DNA of 64,000 bases. Source: Poriferisulfidus sp965221375 (GTDB taxonomy: Bacteria; Pseudomonadota; Gammaproteobacteria; Poriferisulfidales; Poriferisulfidaceae). Location of the stretch: positions 1,364,001-1,428,000 of the forward strand of contig OZ244883.1 of NCBI GenBank assembly GCA_965221375.1, written 5' to 3'. The notes under the pieces were generated by a model. That model ran no database searches. It was not told the origin of the DNA and saw only the letters and a list, made by a program, of their open reading frames with translations. The translations under genes were made by a program, and so were the position numbers. This document shows, piece by piece, positions 48,116 to 57,324 of this stretch. Position 1 is the first letter of the stretch. Each line of letters opens with the position of its first letter.

Positions 48116-48121
48116 ATTATA
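48116..48121 (-). promoter_or_regulatory. Candidate -10 of the PfkB kinase gene
   Basis: A perfect TATAAT 30 bp before the start, directly after the hairpin at 48124-48148. No clear -35. Confidence 0.4.
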
Positions 48122-48123
48122 CG

Positions 48124-48148
48124 GAGACGCCTAAACAGCAGGCGCCTC
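48124..48148 (-). terminator. Hairpin after sppA
   Basis: On the minus strand GAGGCGCCT pairs with AGGCGTCTC (nine pairs, one G-U) around a 7-nt loop, 35 bp after the sppA stop. There is no T run after the stem, so termination may be weak or factor-dependent. Confidence 0.35.
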
Positions 48149-48182
48149 GACTAAAACACTACAAAAACAAACGCCTGGCGAT

Positions 48183-49112
48183 TTAGTACAGCGTCGGGGT
48201 ACGCAGCCAGTTTTCCACCAGACTACCCAGACGAGAAGCGATGCGGTCCGACATCTGCTCCAGAAAATCCGGCTCGTAGGTGTAGTCGACAACATCTTCG
48301 ACTCCGGCGATGTCACGCGCGACCTGCCCCACATCCGCAAAACCATCCACCATGCCGAGTTCACGCGCTTGTGCCCCCGTCCAAATCCGACCGTCGAAAA
48401 TATCGGTTTCATTGGCCGATAGTCGGGCGCCTCTTGATTCGACGACGCGGCGCACAAACAGTTGATGCACCTCGTCGATCAGGTCCTGCAGATGCTGCTG
48501 CGCTTCCGGGTCTTCCGGCAGAAACGGATCCAACATGTTTTTATGACGCCCCGATTTTGTGACCCGCCGTTCGATTCCCAAATCGTCAATCAGGTCCACC
48601 ATGCCAAAGCTACTGCTGATGACACCAATCGATCCGACCAAACTGGTTGGATTGACATAAATCTCGTCCGCCGCCACTGCGATGTAATAGGCGGCCGAGG
48701 CGCAGAGATCTTCCACTACTGCATAAACCGGTTTTTCCGGATGCGCTGCCCGCAGACGTTGGACCTCCGAGAAAATGCGATCTGCCTGGACCGGCGATCC
48801 TCCGGGGCTATTGATGCGCAATACGATGGCTTTGGCCTCCTCCGCCTCGAAAGCGGACCGCAAGGAATGGGTTACGAACTCCGCACTACTGCGCTCCAGA
48901 GGCACGATCAGGCCAAAAATATCAATCTGGGCCGTATGCTCCGAGTGTCGCTGAGCGACGGAGGCTTCCTCGCTGACGACCGTCACAAAAATCAAAAACA
49001 GGATTAATACCGGGAAAATCCCGAACAACATGCGCCAGCGTCGGCCCCGCCGGAATTCTTTGGTCAACTCGCGCACCGCCGCTACCAGCGCCGTATCTTT
49101 TTCCTCGGGCAT
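48183..49112 (-). CDS. sppA: S49 family signal peptide peptidase
   Basis: A 309-residue membrane protease of the short SppA type: one N-terminal membrane helix (about residues 28-46), then a ClpP-like domain. The nucleophile serine lies in CASAAYYIA, the general-base lysine region is KSGRHKNML, and INSPGGSP forms the oxyanion region. It degrades left-over signal peptides. The ATG at 49112 is preferred to the TTG at 49118. Confidence 0.93.
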   Translation of the reverse strand: MPEEKDTALVAAVRELTKEFRRGRRWRMLFGIFPVLILFLIFVTVVSEEASVAQRHSEHTAQIDIFGLIVPLERSSAEFVTHSLRSAFEAEEAKAIVLRINSPGGSPVQADRIFSEVQRLRAAHPEKPVYAVVEDLCASAAYYIAVAADEIYVNPTSLVGSIGVISSSFGMVDLIDDLGIERRVTKSGRHKNMLDPFLPEDPEAQQHLQDLIDEVHQLFVRRVVESRGARLSANETDIFDGRIWTGAQARELGMVDGFADVGQVARDIAGVEDVVDYTYEPDFLEQMSDRIASRLGSLVENWLRTPTLY

Positions 49113-49199
49113 CTCCAATTACTCCTACAGCAAATACTGGAAATTCATTGTACTGACGATTGCAGGCAAACCTTCTCCGTTACGCGCCCGTTCAGGTTT

Positions 49200-50099
49200 T
49201 TACAAAGGGTCCGGCATTAACCTTCGGGAACGCAGCACCCCTTCTTCGGAGACTTCCGCAATGCCGAAGAATTCGCCCTGCGCATCGTGCAGTCTCACCA
49301 TGCCCTTGATGTTTTCACAAATCAAAGTCTGGCCGCAGCGCAACGCATTTTCTTCGTCGGTGGTGCAGGAGTAGCGAGGCCAATCCGGCAGCACAATGTC
49401 TGGCGGCAAAATCCGCGCGTGTCGGGCCGTTTCCGATTCTTTCTGCAGTTGCTCCAAGGTGACGGCCTGCGATTCCTGAAAAATCGCCAACTCGGTGCGT
49501 CGCAAGGCGCTGACATAGGCGCCACAACCGACGGCCTGGCCCAGATCATGGCCCAGTGTGCGCACGTACGTACCTTTGCTGCAGCGCACCTCCAAATCCC
49601 ATTCGGTTTCCCGCCGATCCAGCAGAGTCAATCGCTCAATATGGACTTCGCGCCAAGGGCGCTCAACCGTCATACCCTGCTGCGCCAACTTGTACAGGCG
49701 TGTCCCATCAATTTTGACGGCCGAATGCATCGGCGGTTGTTGTCGAATCGTGCCCGTAAATTTAGCCAACAAGCTTTCAATGTCAGCCCGCTCCATGGCC
49801 GGAACTTCGACCGGCGGTTCGGTGGTGCGCGCCAGACCTTCAGCGTCTTGGGTGTCGGTCTCCTGGCCCAGGCGCAATGTGAAGCGATAGGCCTTTGGAG
49901 CCTCAAGCACATAACCGCACCAGCGGGTGCTGGAACCCAGGGCGATTGCCAGCAGCCCGCTGGCAAGGGGATCCAAAGTGCCGGCATGGCCTGCCCGAGG
50001 CGTTTCGTACAGACGTTTGGTATGCGCGACGGCTTGCGCCGAACTGAGCCCGACCGGCTTGTCCAACAACACCCAGCCGGTGGGGGACGTCCTGGTCAC
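49200..50099 (-). CDS. truB: tRNA pseudouridine-55 synthase (GTG start)
   Basis: A 299-residue enzyme that makes pseudouridine 55 in the T-loop of tRNAs. The catalytic aspartate is D43 in GTLDPLASG; the C-terminus has a PUA-like domain (LRCGQTL). GTG overlaps the rbfA stop as GTGA. Confidence 0.96.
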   Translation of the reverse strand: MTRTSPTGWVLLDKPVGLSSAQAVAHTKRLYETPRAGHAGTLDPLASGLLAIALGSSTRWCGYVLEAPKAYRFTLRLGQETDTQDAEGLARTTEPPVEVPAMERADIESLLAKFTGTIRQQPPMHSAVKIDGTRLYKLAQQGMTVERPWREVHIERLTLLDRRETEWDLEVRCSKGTYVRTLGHDLGQAVGCGAYVSALRRTELAIFQESQAVTLEQLQKESETARHARILPPDIVLPDWPRYSCTTDEENALRCGQTLICENIKGMVRLHDAQGEFFGIAEVSEEGVLRSRRLMPDPL

Positions 50100-50470
50100 G
50101 AGGGCGCGTCGGAACGTGCGGTCTGCTTGAGCAGTTGTTCGATACGCTGCGCCCTGTCCGTCGTGTTATCGAGTACAAAGCGTAATTTGGGAACATAGCG
50201 TAAACCGCCGCGCTCACCCAGTCGACGCCGCAAAAACGGAGTCACACTCCGCAGACCTGCCTCCAGTTCGGCGGGACGGCAAGGCGTCGGTCGCTGTGGA
50301 GGAATGACGTAGACCGCCGCATGCTTAAGATCGCGGCTCATCACCACTTCGGAAATGGTCAGCTGCCCCAGTCGCGGGTCGCTGACCTCATGCAGCAGGA
50401 CCGGGCCCAAAAAACGACGAATTTGCTCGCCCACTGCGATGCAGCGCTGGTTGGGAGCTTTGCTTGTCAT
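50096..50470 (-). CDS. rbfA: Ribosome-binding factor A
   Basis: A 124-residue KH-like cold-adaptation factor for 30S maturation. Family points: RRFLGPVLLHEVSDPRLG, LRYVPKLRFVLD. The ATG at 50470 is taken over a TTG three codons earlier. Between infB and truB as usual. Confidence 0.94.
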   Translation of the reverse strand: MTSKAPNQRCIAVGEQIRRFLGPVLLHEVSDPRLGQLTISEVVMSRDLKHAAVYVIPPQRPTPCRPAELEAGLRSVTPFLRRRLGERGGLRYVPKLRFVLDNTTDRAQRIEQLLKQTARSDAPS

Positions 50471-50521
50471 AACAGTCAAAAGCGTGTGTGCGGATGACCG
50501 TGGGTTTGATAAAACGGATTT

Positions 50522-52927
50522 TTACAATTTGCGCGCCGTCTCTACCCGCCGGTACACCTCAATCTGATCGCCGACCTGCACATCGTTGTAGTTGGCCACC
50601 GCAATGCCGCATTCGGTTCCACTGGCCACTTCTTCAACATCGTCCTTGTGTCGACGTAGCGATTCCAACTCGCCCTCGTAAATCACCACATGGTCGCGCA
50701 ACACTCGGATGGGGTAGCCCCGCTGTACCGAACCTTCCGACACCCGACAGCCGGCCACTGCGCCCATCTTGCTGGAATGGAACACGTCGCGTACTTCCGC
50801 CAATCCGATCATTTCCTCGCGCACTTCCGGAGCCAGTTGTTTTTCCAACATCTCCTTGACGTCGTCGATTAACTCGTAGATCACGTTGTAATAGCGCAAG
50901 TCCAGGCCGCGATCGGTGATGGTGCGTCGCGCCGCACTGTCGGCGCGCACATTGAACCCCAGCAAAACGGATTTCGATGCGTCTGCCAGCAAGGCATCGG
51001 ATTCATTGATTCCACCGATGCCGGATAGCACAATTTTGATGTGGGTCTCTTCCGTCGACAACTTGTCAAGCGCTTCGCGCAAGGCTTCATTACTGCCCCG
51101 CACATCCGCTTTGATAATCAGATTCAGCGCAGCCTTGGGATCTTCACCCATCTGGGTGGCCCAGGCCAATCCGGCTTCACGCGATTCACTGGCGTTGCGA
51201 CGCTTCTCCGCATCCTTTCGGTGATTGGAAACCTCGCGTACTTTCTGCTCGTCCGCCAGCACGTGGACAGGGTCACCGGCTTGAGGCACTCCGGACAGTC
51301 CCAGCACCAGCACGGGGAATGAGGGTCGCGCCTCTTTGACCGTCTGGCCTGCATCGTCGAACATGGTTCTGACTCGCCCATATTCCTGTCCGCACAGCAG
51401 CAAGTCACGGCGACGCAAACATCCGGCTTGCACCAGTACGGTCGCGGTTGCACCGCGCCCTTTATCCAGACTGGATTCGATTACCACGCCATTGGCCATG
51501 CCTTCATTCGGCGCTTTGAGGTCCAGCAATTCTGCCTGTAGAGAAATGGCTTCCAGCAATTCCGGGATGCCCTCGCCGGTTTTTGCCGACACCGGCACAA
51601 ACACCGTATCCCCACCCCATTCCTCCGGCTGCACACCCAAGCTCGCCAAGTCGGTGCGTACGCGGTCAGGATCGGCATTGTCGCGATCCATTTTGTTGAT
51701 CGCCACAATCAGCGGCACCTTCGCATCGTGCGCATGGCGCACCGCCTCTTCTGTCTGAGGCTTCACCCCGTCATCGGCTGCGACCACCAAGACGACCAAG
51801 TCCGTACAACGCGCACCCCGGGCCCGCATTGCCGTAAAGGCCGCGTGACCGGGTGTATCCAAAAACGTGATCTGCCCTCGCTCGGTTTCCAACTGATACG
51901 CCCCGATGTGCTGGGTGATTCCTCCCGCCTCGCCTGCGGCGACACGGGTCTTGCGAATGTAGTCGAGCAGGGACGTTTTGCCATGATCCACATGCCCCAT
52001 GATGGTCACCACCGGAGGCCGCGGCTGCGGCTCTCCCGTAGGGGCGGAATCCAGAAGCAACTCTGCTTCCACATCTTCTGTCTGCACCCGCTGCACCTTG
52101 TGGCCCATGGCCTCCACCACCAGTTCCGCCACGTCCGGCGCCAACGTGTCGTTGATTGTGGCGGTCTCGCCCATTTCAAGCAGGGTCTTAATCACCTCGG
52201 AGGCCTTGACGGTCATGGCCATCGCCAACTCGGCCACCGTCAGCGCTCCGCCGATGGCGACGTCGCGCACGATCTGCTTGGTCGGCTCCATAAACTGGTG
52301 CTTGTTATCGACCACCACCTGACTTCGTTTTTTAGGCCGCTGATGCCGCGGACGACGCTGGTTCTCAATATGCAGGCGCGTGCGCTGCCGTTCATGATCC
52401 TGGTCGGCTTTATTGCGCTGATCCTCGCGAGTGCGGGTACGCGACTTGGCTTTGCGGGCATTCCGAGGAGGTGCGTCCGGTTTTGCCCGGGGTTTGGCCT
52501 CACTCTTCTTCGGCTCCGCTGCCGATGCCTCCACTTTCTCCTTCTCCGGTTTTGAGGTTTCTTTCGGTGGGCTCTCCTCTATCTCTTCGACCGGTTTTTC
52601 GACTTCTTGCTTCGTAGGCGCTTCCGGAGTTTCGGATGCGGTCGGGGCGACGACTCGATATTTCCCCTTAATCTGAACCTTGACTCGATTGCGCCCCGGC
52701 CCGGTGGCTCGCGGGATCTCTACCTGTCCGGACGATTGCCGCGAACGCACCTGCGCCACCCGCGCAGTGCCGTTTTTGCGCATGTAATTAAACAGTTGCC
52801 GCTTGTCGTCGGCGCTGAGCGCATCTTGCGGCGTCTCTTTCGTCAAACCGGCACGCTTGCACAACTCCAGCATGTCCTCGGCGGACATGTTGAGCTGGGG
52901 AGCGTATTCAGCGACGGTAGACATCAT
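50522..52927 (-). CDS. infB: Translation initiation factor IF-2
   Basis: An 801-residue GTPase that brings initiator tRNA to the 30S subunit. N-terminal IF2N helix (residues 1-50), a charged linker (about 90-210), then G1 GHVDHGKT, G3 DTPGHAAF, G4 NKMD and the SAK motif, with domains II-IV to the end. Two consecutive ATGs start it, 12 bp after nusA. The linker is shorter than in E. coli. Confidence 0.98.
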   Translation of the reverse strand: MMSTVAEYAPQLNMSAEDMLELCKRAGLTKETPQDALSADDKRQLFNYMRKNGTARVAQVRSRQSSGQVEIPRATGPGRNRVKVQIKGKYRVVAPTASETPEAPTKQEVEKPVEEIEESPPKETSKPEKEKVEASAAEPKKSEAKPRAKPDAPPRNARKAKSRTRTREDQRNKADQDHERQRTRLHIENQRRPRHQRPKKRSQVVVDNKHQFMEPTKQIVRDVAIGGALTVAELAMAMTVKASEVIKTLLEMGETATINDTLAPDVAELVVEAMGHKVQRVQTEDVEAELLLDSAPTGEPQPRPPVVTIMGHVDHGKTSLLDYIRKTRVAAGEAGGITQHIGAYQLETERGQITFLDTPGHAAFTAMRARGARCTDLVVLVVAADDGVKPQTEEAVRHAHDAKVPLIVAINKMDRDNADPDRVRTDLASLGVQPEEWGGDTVFVPVSAKTGEGIPELLEAISLQAELLDLKAPNEGMANGVVIESSLDKGRGATATVLVQAGCLRRRDLLLCGQEYGRVRTMFDDAGQTVKEARPSFPVLVLGLSGVPQAGDPVHVLADEQKVREVSNHRKDAEKRRNASESREAGLAWATQMGEDPKAALNLIIKADVRGSNEALREALDKLSTEETHIKIVLSGIGGINESDALLADASKSVLLGFNVRADSAARRTITDRGLDLRYYNVIYELIDDVKEMLEKQLAPEVREEMIGLAEVRDVFHSSKMGAVAGCRVSEGSVQRGYPIRVLRDHVVIYEGELESLRRHKDDVEEVASGTECGIAVANYNDVQVGDQIEVYRRVETARKL

Positions 52928-52939
52928 TTCGAAAAACCT

Positions 52940-54451
52940 CTATTCGACCTTGGGCGCTTCCTTCTGCTCCGACTTCACCTGCATCACCAGATTCTCACGC
53001 GCCTTCATAATCAAAGCCCCGGCGCGTTCATCCTCCAGGCCCTGGATTTCAGGCATTTCATCCAATGCCATCTCCGCCAGCTGCCTGCGGCTGGTGATTC
53101 CGTGCAAAGCCAACTGCATCGCCAGATCGATGTCCATACCCTCGATCAACAAAATATCTTCTTCTTCCTCCACTTCCATGCTCTGCGCAAGACTGTCACG
53201 GGCCCGTTCCTTGAGCTCAATCGCAACCTGTTCATCGAATTCTTCAATCTGCAGCAAATCCTGATCCGGCACATACGCCAGTTCACGGACATCGCGAAAG
53301 CCGTTTTCCACCAAAATCGCTGCAATATGCTCGTCCACATCCAGTTCTTCCTGGAAGCGTTCTTCCAGCACACGCTGTTCCTGGTCCACCTTGTCGCGCA
53401 GTTCCTTGGCGGTCATCACGTTCAGTGTCCAACCCGTCAACTGGCTGGCCAAGCGCACATTCTGGCCATTGCGCCCGATCGCCTGCGACAACCGGTCTTC
53501 TTCAACCGCAATATCAATCGTGGTGCTCTCGTCGTCCTGCACAATCTCGTCGACGGACGGCAGCGACATGGCGTTAATCACATATTGGGCGGGATTTTCG
53601 TCCCAGGTGATGATGTCAATCCGCTCCCCGGAAAGCTCGTTGGAGACGGCCTGCACCCGCGCACCGCGCATACCGACACAAGCCCCCACCGGATCCAGGC
53701 GGGAATCATTGGTGCGCACGGCAATCTTGGCGCGAATTCCCGGATCCCGGGCCGCCCCGACAATTTCAATCAGACCCTGCTCGATTTCCGGCACTTCGAG
53801 GTGAAACAGCTTGATCAAAAACTCCGGCGCTGTGCGGGACAGAATCAGTTGCGGGCCGCGCGCCTCTTGCCGCACTTCCTTCAAATACGCACGCAGACGG
53901 CTGCCCACCCGAATGATTTCGCGTTGGATTGTCTCCTCACGCGCAATAAAACCCTCGGCATTTCCGCCCAAATCAATGTAGGCGCCGGAATGTTCGACGC
54001 GCTTGACAATACCGACCAGTAAATCGCCCACCTTGTCCGCGTAGGCCTCCACGATCTGCGCCCGCTCAGCCTCGCGCACCTTCTGCACAATCACCTGCTT
54101 GGCGGTATGCGCCGTCACCCGGGCAATATCCACCGAATCAATCGACTCTTCAATATAGTCGTCGACCGCCAATTTGGGGTCACGCTGCTGGGCCACGCTC
54201 AGCAAAATGTGTTTTTCCGGCGACTCGTACTCCGGATCATCGTCCGCCATAACCAGCCAACGCCGAAACGTCGCATAGTCCCCGCTGTCGCGATCAATAT
54301 CAATGCGGATATCGGCCTCATTGCCCAGCGCCCGGCGCGTGGCCGCAGCCAACGCCGCTTCCAACGCCTCAAAAATCACTTCGCGCTCTACCCCCTTTTC
54401 ATTGGCGGCAGTGTCGACCACTCGCAAAATGTCAAAACCCGCGTCGCTCAT
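52940..54451 (-). CDS. nusA: Transcription termination/antitermination factor NusA
   Basis: A 503-residue RNA-polymerase factor with an N-terminal RNAP-binding domain (1-125), S1 domain, two KH domains and two C-terminal acidic repeats, the last with the helix-hairpin-helix motif ...IEGMDIDLAMQLALHGI. It slows RNAP and aids hairpin termination. Its own operon begins with a terminator-like hairpin (54941-54966), so autoregulation is plausible. Confidence 0.97.
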   Translation of the reverse strand: MSDAGFDILRVVDTAANEKGVEREVIFEALEAALAAATRRALGNEADIRIDIDRDSGDYATFRRWLVMADDDPEYESPEKHILLSVAQQRDPKLAVDDYIEESIDSVDIARVTAHTAKQVIVQKVREAERAQIVEAYADKVGDLLVGIVKRVEHSGAYIDLGGNAEGFIAREETIQREIIRVGSRLRAYLKEVRQEARGPQLILSRTAPEFLIKLFHLEVPEIEQGLIEIVGAARDPGIRAKIAVRTNDSRLDPVGACVGMRGARVQAVSNELSGERIDIITWDENPAQYVINAMSLPSVDEIVQDDESTTIDIAVEEDRLSQAIGRNGQNVRLASQLTGWTLNVMTAKELRDKVDQEQRVLEERFQEELDVDEHIAAILVENGFRDVRELAYVPDQDLLQIEEFDEQVAIELKERARDSLAQSMEVEEEEDILLIEGMDIDLAMQLALHGITSRRQLAEMALDEMPEIQGLEDERAGALIMKARENLVMQVKSEQKEAPKVE

Positions 54452-54458
54452 AAATTTG

Positions 54459-54923
54459 TCATTCCTCCTGATAATGCAAGCGCGCCTGGGCGATGGCCGG
54501 ATAGGGAGTCAAAAAACATTCGTCCTGCTCCCAGATTTCCACCGCCTGTTCATCGGCTTGCCCGATGCGTCCTTCCATGCGACGCCGGCCCTGTAACGGC
54601 CAACGCAAACGCACAGAAACCGAGGCTCCCTGATAGCGCTGAAAATGTTCCGGACACATCAGCAGCCGATCCAGACCTGGAGAGGAAACCTCCAGATGAT
54701 ACGCCGTGCGTACCAGATCCGCCACGTCCAGCAGACCACTGATCTGGTCGCTGACGTTCGCGCAGTCGGCGTGAGTGATGCCCTGCGGGTGATCAATGTA
54801 AATACAAATCCGCCCGCGACGTGCGCCCAAATGGCACTGCAGGCCCCACAACTCATAGCCCATCTTTTCAATTTGGGGAGCCACAAGAGCGAGTATTTCC
54901 CGCGTCGTACCATCGGTTCTCAT
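54459..54923 (-). CDS. rimP: Ribosome maturation factor RimP
   Basis: A 154-residue protein that helps mature the 30S subunit. Typical: YELWGLQ, ICIYIDHPQGITHADCANVS, LEVSSPGLDR. AGAGG lies six bases before the ATG at 54923; an in-frame ATG at 54929 and a GTG at 54938 are less likely. First gene of rimP-nusA-infB-rbfA-truB. Confidence 0.95.
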   Translation of the reverse strand: MRTDGTTREILALVAPQIEKMGYELWGLQCHLGARRGRICIYIDHPQGITHADCANVSDQISGLLDVADLVRTAYHLEVSSPGLDRLLMCPEHFQRYQGASVSVRLRWPLQGRRRMEGRIGQADEQAVEIWEQDECFLTPYPAIAQARLHYQEE

Positions 54924-54940
54924 CGCCATCCTCTGCACCT

Positions 54941-54966
54941 AACAAAAACCCCCTTGACGGGGGTTT
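54941..54966 (-). terminator. Intrinsic terminator/attenuator in the rimP leader
   Basis: On the minus strand AAACCCCC pairs with GGGGGTTT around a GTCAA loop, then TTTTTGTT. It is a complete Rho-independent signal. Its T run ends only 17 bp before the rimP start codon, leaving no room for a promoter below it, so the whole rimP-nusA-infB operon must be read through it. Confidence 0.75.
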
Positions 54967-54998
54967 CTGCTTCGGGAACCCAAGGTTCTTTGGCGCAA

Positions 54999-55007
54999 AT
55001 TATAGCA
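54999..55007 (-). promoter_or_regulatory. Extended -10 promoter of the rimP-nusA-infB operon
   Basis: TGC directly followed by a perfect TATAAT; start near 54992, giving a leader of about 70 nt that holds a small hairpin (54976-54988) and then the terminator at 54941-54966. Confidence 0.6.
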
Positions 55008-55030
55008 TATTGCGACATTTACTGCCGCGC

Positions 55031-55105
55031 TGGTGGGCCATCAGGGACTCGAACCCCGAACCTGCTGATTAAGAGTCAGTTGCTCTACCATTGAGCTAAT
55101 GGCCC
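55031..55105 (-). tRNA. tRNA-Lys(CTT)
   Basis: A 75-nt cloverleaf with CCA encoded. Acceptor GGGCCAT pairs with ATGGCCC; D-stem GCTC/GAGC; anticodon loop CTCTTAA (anticodon CTT); T-arm CGGGG TTCGAGT CCCTG. The first pair of the anticodon stem is an A-C mismatch. Confidence 0.93.
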
Positions 55106-55124
55106 ACAACACCGGTATGGTTTC

Positions 55125-55133
55125 AGTGTAGCA
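55125..55133 (-). promoter_or_regulatory. Candidate extended -10 promoter of tRNA-Lys
   Basis: TGC followed by TACACT (4 of 6), 19 bp before the tRNA. No clear -35. Confidence 0.4.
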
Positions 55134-55253
55134 GACGCGGCGCAATATGCCTTGAATCGAATAGGCAAATCGCTCAAAGTGTGTTTCAATGCCGACATGC
55201 CCGGGTCTACGGGGCCGATTTCTCGTAATTCCGCTTGCTAAAACGCTCTTTCT

Positions 55254-56855
55254 ATGTCACCTTTTGAAATTTACGCAGTCATCACGGCGGTCTACTCGGT
55301 CGGGTGGTTTTGGCTGGGCTTTCCATGTGGCATCTTGCTGGTACTGGGCCTGGTGCGCACCAGCCTGTCTTTCAAATTCCTCTGCCTATCCGCGGTGGTG
55401 TTCATCAGCCTTATCGTGCTGCTGCCCCATCTTCTCAGTTCAGACCACCCCCACTGGCATATCAGCCTTTTTCTTGCAGAGTTTTTAGCCGCCGCCTTGG
55501 CCTCGGTCTGGGCAACCCGCCGTTTTGCGGATCTTACGCAAGTGTGGCGCCCGCGTTGGAGCCGGCATCGCCATGACACTTCCACGGATATTCGAACCGT
55601 TCGCCAGCTTCTGCCGGAAGCGGGCGCTGTGTACGATCCGTTGACTTTCTGCGACGACCCCCAGTCGATATTCGCAGGTCTCGACCCTCAAGGCCAAGCA
55701 GTACGCATCGATCAGGCCGTATGGCGCCAGTCGCATGTGGATATTGTGGGCATGACCGGCACCGGCAAAGGCGTCTTAGCCGGAGTGCTACTGACGCAAG
55801 CCATCCGGCAAGGGGAAGCCGTCATTGCCATCGATCCGAAAAACGATGAATACGCGCCCCATGTGCTGGCCCGGGCCGCAGCCGAAGCAGGCGTTCCCTA
55901 CTATCACCTTGATCTGATGGCCGATGAACCACTTTGGCATCCGCTGCGGGACAAGACGACGGACGAAATTGAGGAGTTGCTGGTCGCCTGCTTCGGGCTT
56001 GGCGAGCGCGGCACCGAAGCAGATTTTTATCGTCTGCACGATCGCCAGGCGGCCCGCACGTGTGCCGAAATGTTTGATGGGGAACCCCTACCGGCGCTGT
56101 TGCGCCAAATACAAACCGAACGCATTGCACGCGATGCCAAAAAATTTATGGCGGACCTGGCGGAAATCTCCAGTACTCCTGCCGCCCAAGCCTCAATAGA
56201 TTCAGGCGTGGATCTCACTCAGGCCGTGGCCGAAGGCGCCGTCATTTATGTGCGAGGCGCCCTGCGGCACGCCCGTATTCTCAAACTGCAGAAGATGTTT
56301 GTGCTGTCGGTAATCCAACACTGCGAACGACGCCCGCGGGAGGATGCCCGCCATGTCTGCCTGTTTTTGGACGAGTTGCGTTACCTGATCAGTGCCCCGG
56401 TTCTCGAAGCGCTTGCTTCCATTCGCGACAAGCGCGCCCATCTGGTGATGACCCATCAGACACTAAACGATTTGCGTAATGTGCCTGCGGACATCGATCC
56501 GGCACAAGTGGTGTCCTCAGTGACGGAAAACTGTCTGTTGAAATTCACCTACCGCGTCAATGATCCGGATACCGCGCTTTGGCTGGCCCGCATGAGCGGT
56601 CACATCCAGGCCTATGACGAGGCTCGAAATCTGGAAGCGGATCTGGTGCTGACCGAACGTGAAACCGACATGCGCAACGTACGGCAGACCCAGCGCCACC
56701 TGATCGATACCAATATGTTGCTTTCCCTACCCGCGCGTTGCGCGGTCTATTTTGGGGAAGATTTGGCGAGATTTGTGTCAACGTCACCCGTGGCCGTGAC
56801 GAAAGATGCCAACGATTTGCGCTCCCTTTCGGGAAATCAGAAAACTGAGGTTTAG
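55254..56855 (+). CDS. Orphan TraD/VirD4-like coupling ATPase
   Basis: A 533-residue protein resembling conjugative coupling proteins (T4CP, TraD/TraG type). Three hydrophobic N-terminal segments (about residues 8-35, 42-61, 70-87) anchor it. Walker A is GMTGTGKG (166-173), Walker B LFLDE (370-374), and a HQT motif follows at 401-403; the ITER-like arginine region is not obvious. Such ATPases pump DNA or load substrates at conjugation pores. No relaxase, pilus or other transfer genes are nearby, so it is either a relic of an element or a host-adapted membrane ATPase. It lies between tRNA-Lys and tRNA-His. No good ribosome binding site. Confidence 0.8.
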   Translation: MSPFEIYAVITAVYSVGWFWLGFPCGILLVLGLVRTSLSFKFLCLSAVVFISLIVLLPHLLSSDHPHWHISLFLAEFLAAALASVWATRRFADLTQVWRPRWSRHRHDTSTDIRTVRQLLPEAGAVYDPLTFCDDPQSIFAGLDPQGQAVRIDQAVWRQSHVDIVGMTGTGKGVLAGVLLTQAIRQGEAVIAIDPKNDEYAPHVLARAAAEAGVPYYHLDLMADEPLWHPLRDKTTDEIEELLVACFGLGERGTEADFYRLHDRQAARTCAEMFDGEPLPALLRQIQTERIARDAKKFMADLAEISSTPAAQASIDSGVDLTQAVAEGAVIYVRGALRHARILKLQKMFVLSVIQHCERRPREDARHVCLFLDELRYLISAPVLEALASIRDKRAHLVMTHQTLNDLRNVPADIDPAQVVSSVTENCLLKFTYRVNDPDTALWLARMSGHIQAYDEARNLEADLVLTERETDMRNVRQTQRHLIDTNMLLSLPARCAVYFGEDLARFVSTSPVAVTKDANDLRSLSGNQKTEV

Positions 56856-56917
56856 TTGTTAGAACACCGCCTTCTGTAAAAACAAATTTCGACGGGTTGC
56901 TCGTTTTTTCGGTTTTT

Positions 56918-57136
56918 TTACCGGCCCTCTTTCACATCTGAAAACGCTTTCTTCATGTCGCGTCCAATCCGTTCGAGATCTCCGGAATCCGTTAGATAAG
57001 TGGAATCGTAAGATTCAATCCTCCGGCGACTTCTTTCCTCCAAAGAGTCCCTTTCACCAAATCCGGCCAAGAAATTTAATCCGTCAAAAAAACCTGAACG
57101 GAAGGCCCTAGCCCTTTGAATTTTATAGTTTGACAT
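56918..57136 (-). CDS. Small AT-rich gene of unknown function
   Basis: A 72-residue, highly charged protein (Arg, Asp, Glu, Ser rich) without signal or membrane segment; I do not recognise it. The flanks (56856-57243) are AT-rich and otherwise empty. No good ribosome binding site, so this may be spurious. If real it may belong with the TraD-like gene as remains of an inserted element. Confidence 0.4.
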   Translation of the reverse strand: MSNYKIQRARAFRSGFFDGLNFLAGFGERDSLEERSRRRIESYDSTYLTDSGDLERIGRDMKKAFSDVKEGR

Positions 57137-57243
57137 GGCTGAAAAATTCTAATATCACCAACCATTCCTGTCAAAGTCAAAGCCAATTTGAAAATTTTCG
57201 ATCGCCCGAGCAGGCTTTGGGATGCGCAAAGGGTTCTTTGGGG

Positions 57244-57320
57244 TGGGGTGAGCGACGGGATTTGAACCCGCGACCTCAGGAGCCACAATCCTGTGCTCTA
57301 CCGACTGAGCTACGCTCACC
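57244..57320 (-). tRNA. tRNA-His(GTG)
   Basis: A 77-nt cloverleaf including the extra G at position -1 that pairs with C73, the mark of tRNA-His. Anticodon loop TTGTGGC (GTG); T-arm GCGGG TTCAAAT CCCGT. CCA is encoded. Confidence 0.96.
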
Positions 57321-57324
57321 ATTG

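Noticed and set aside
52607..54022. 471-codon open frame on the plus strand
   Set aside because: Antisense to infB and nusA, both certain; no ribosome binding site and no recognisable fold.
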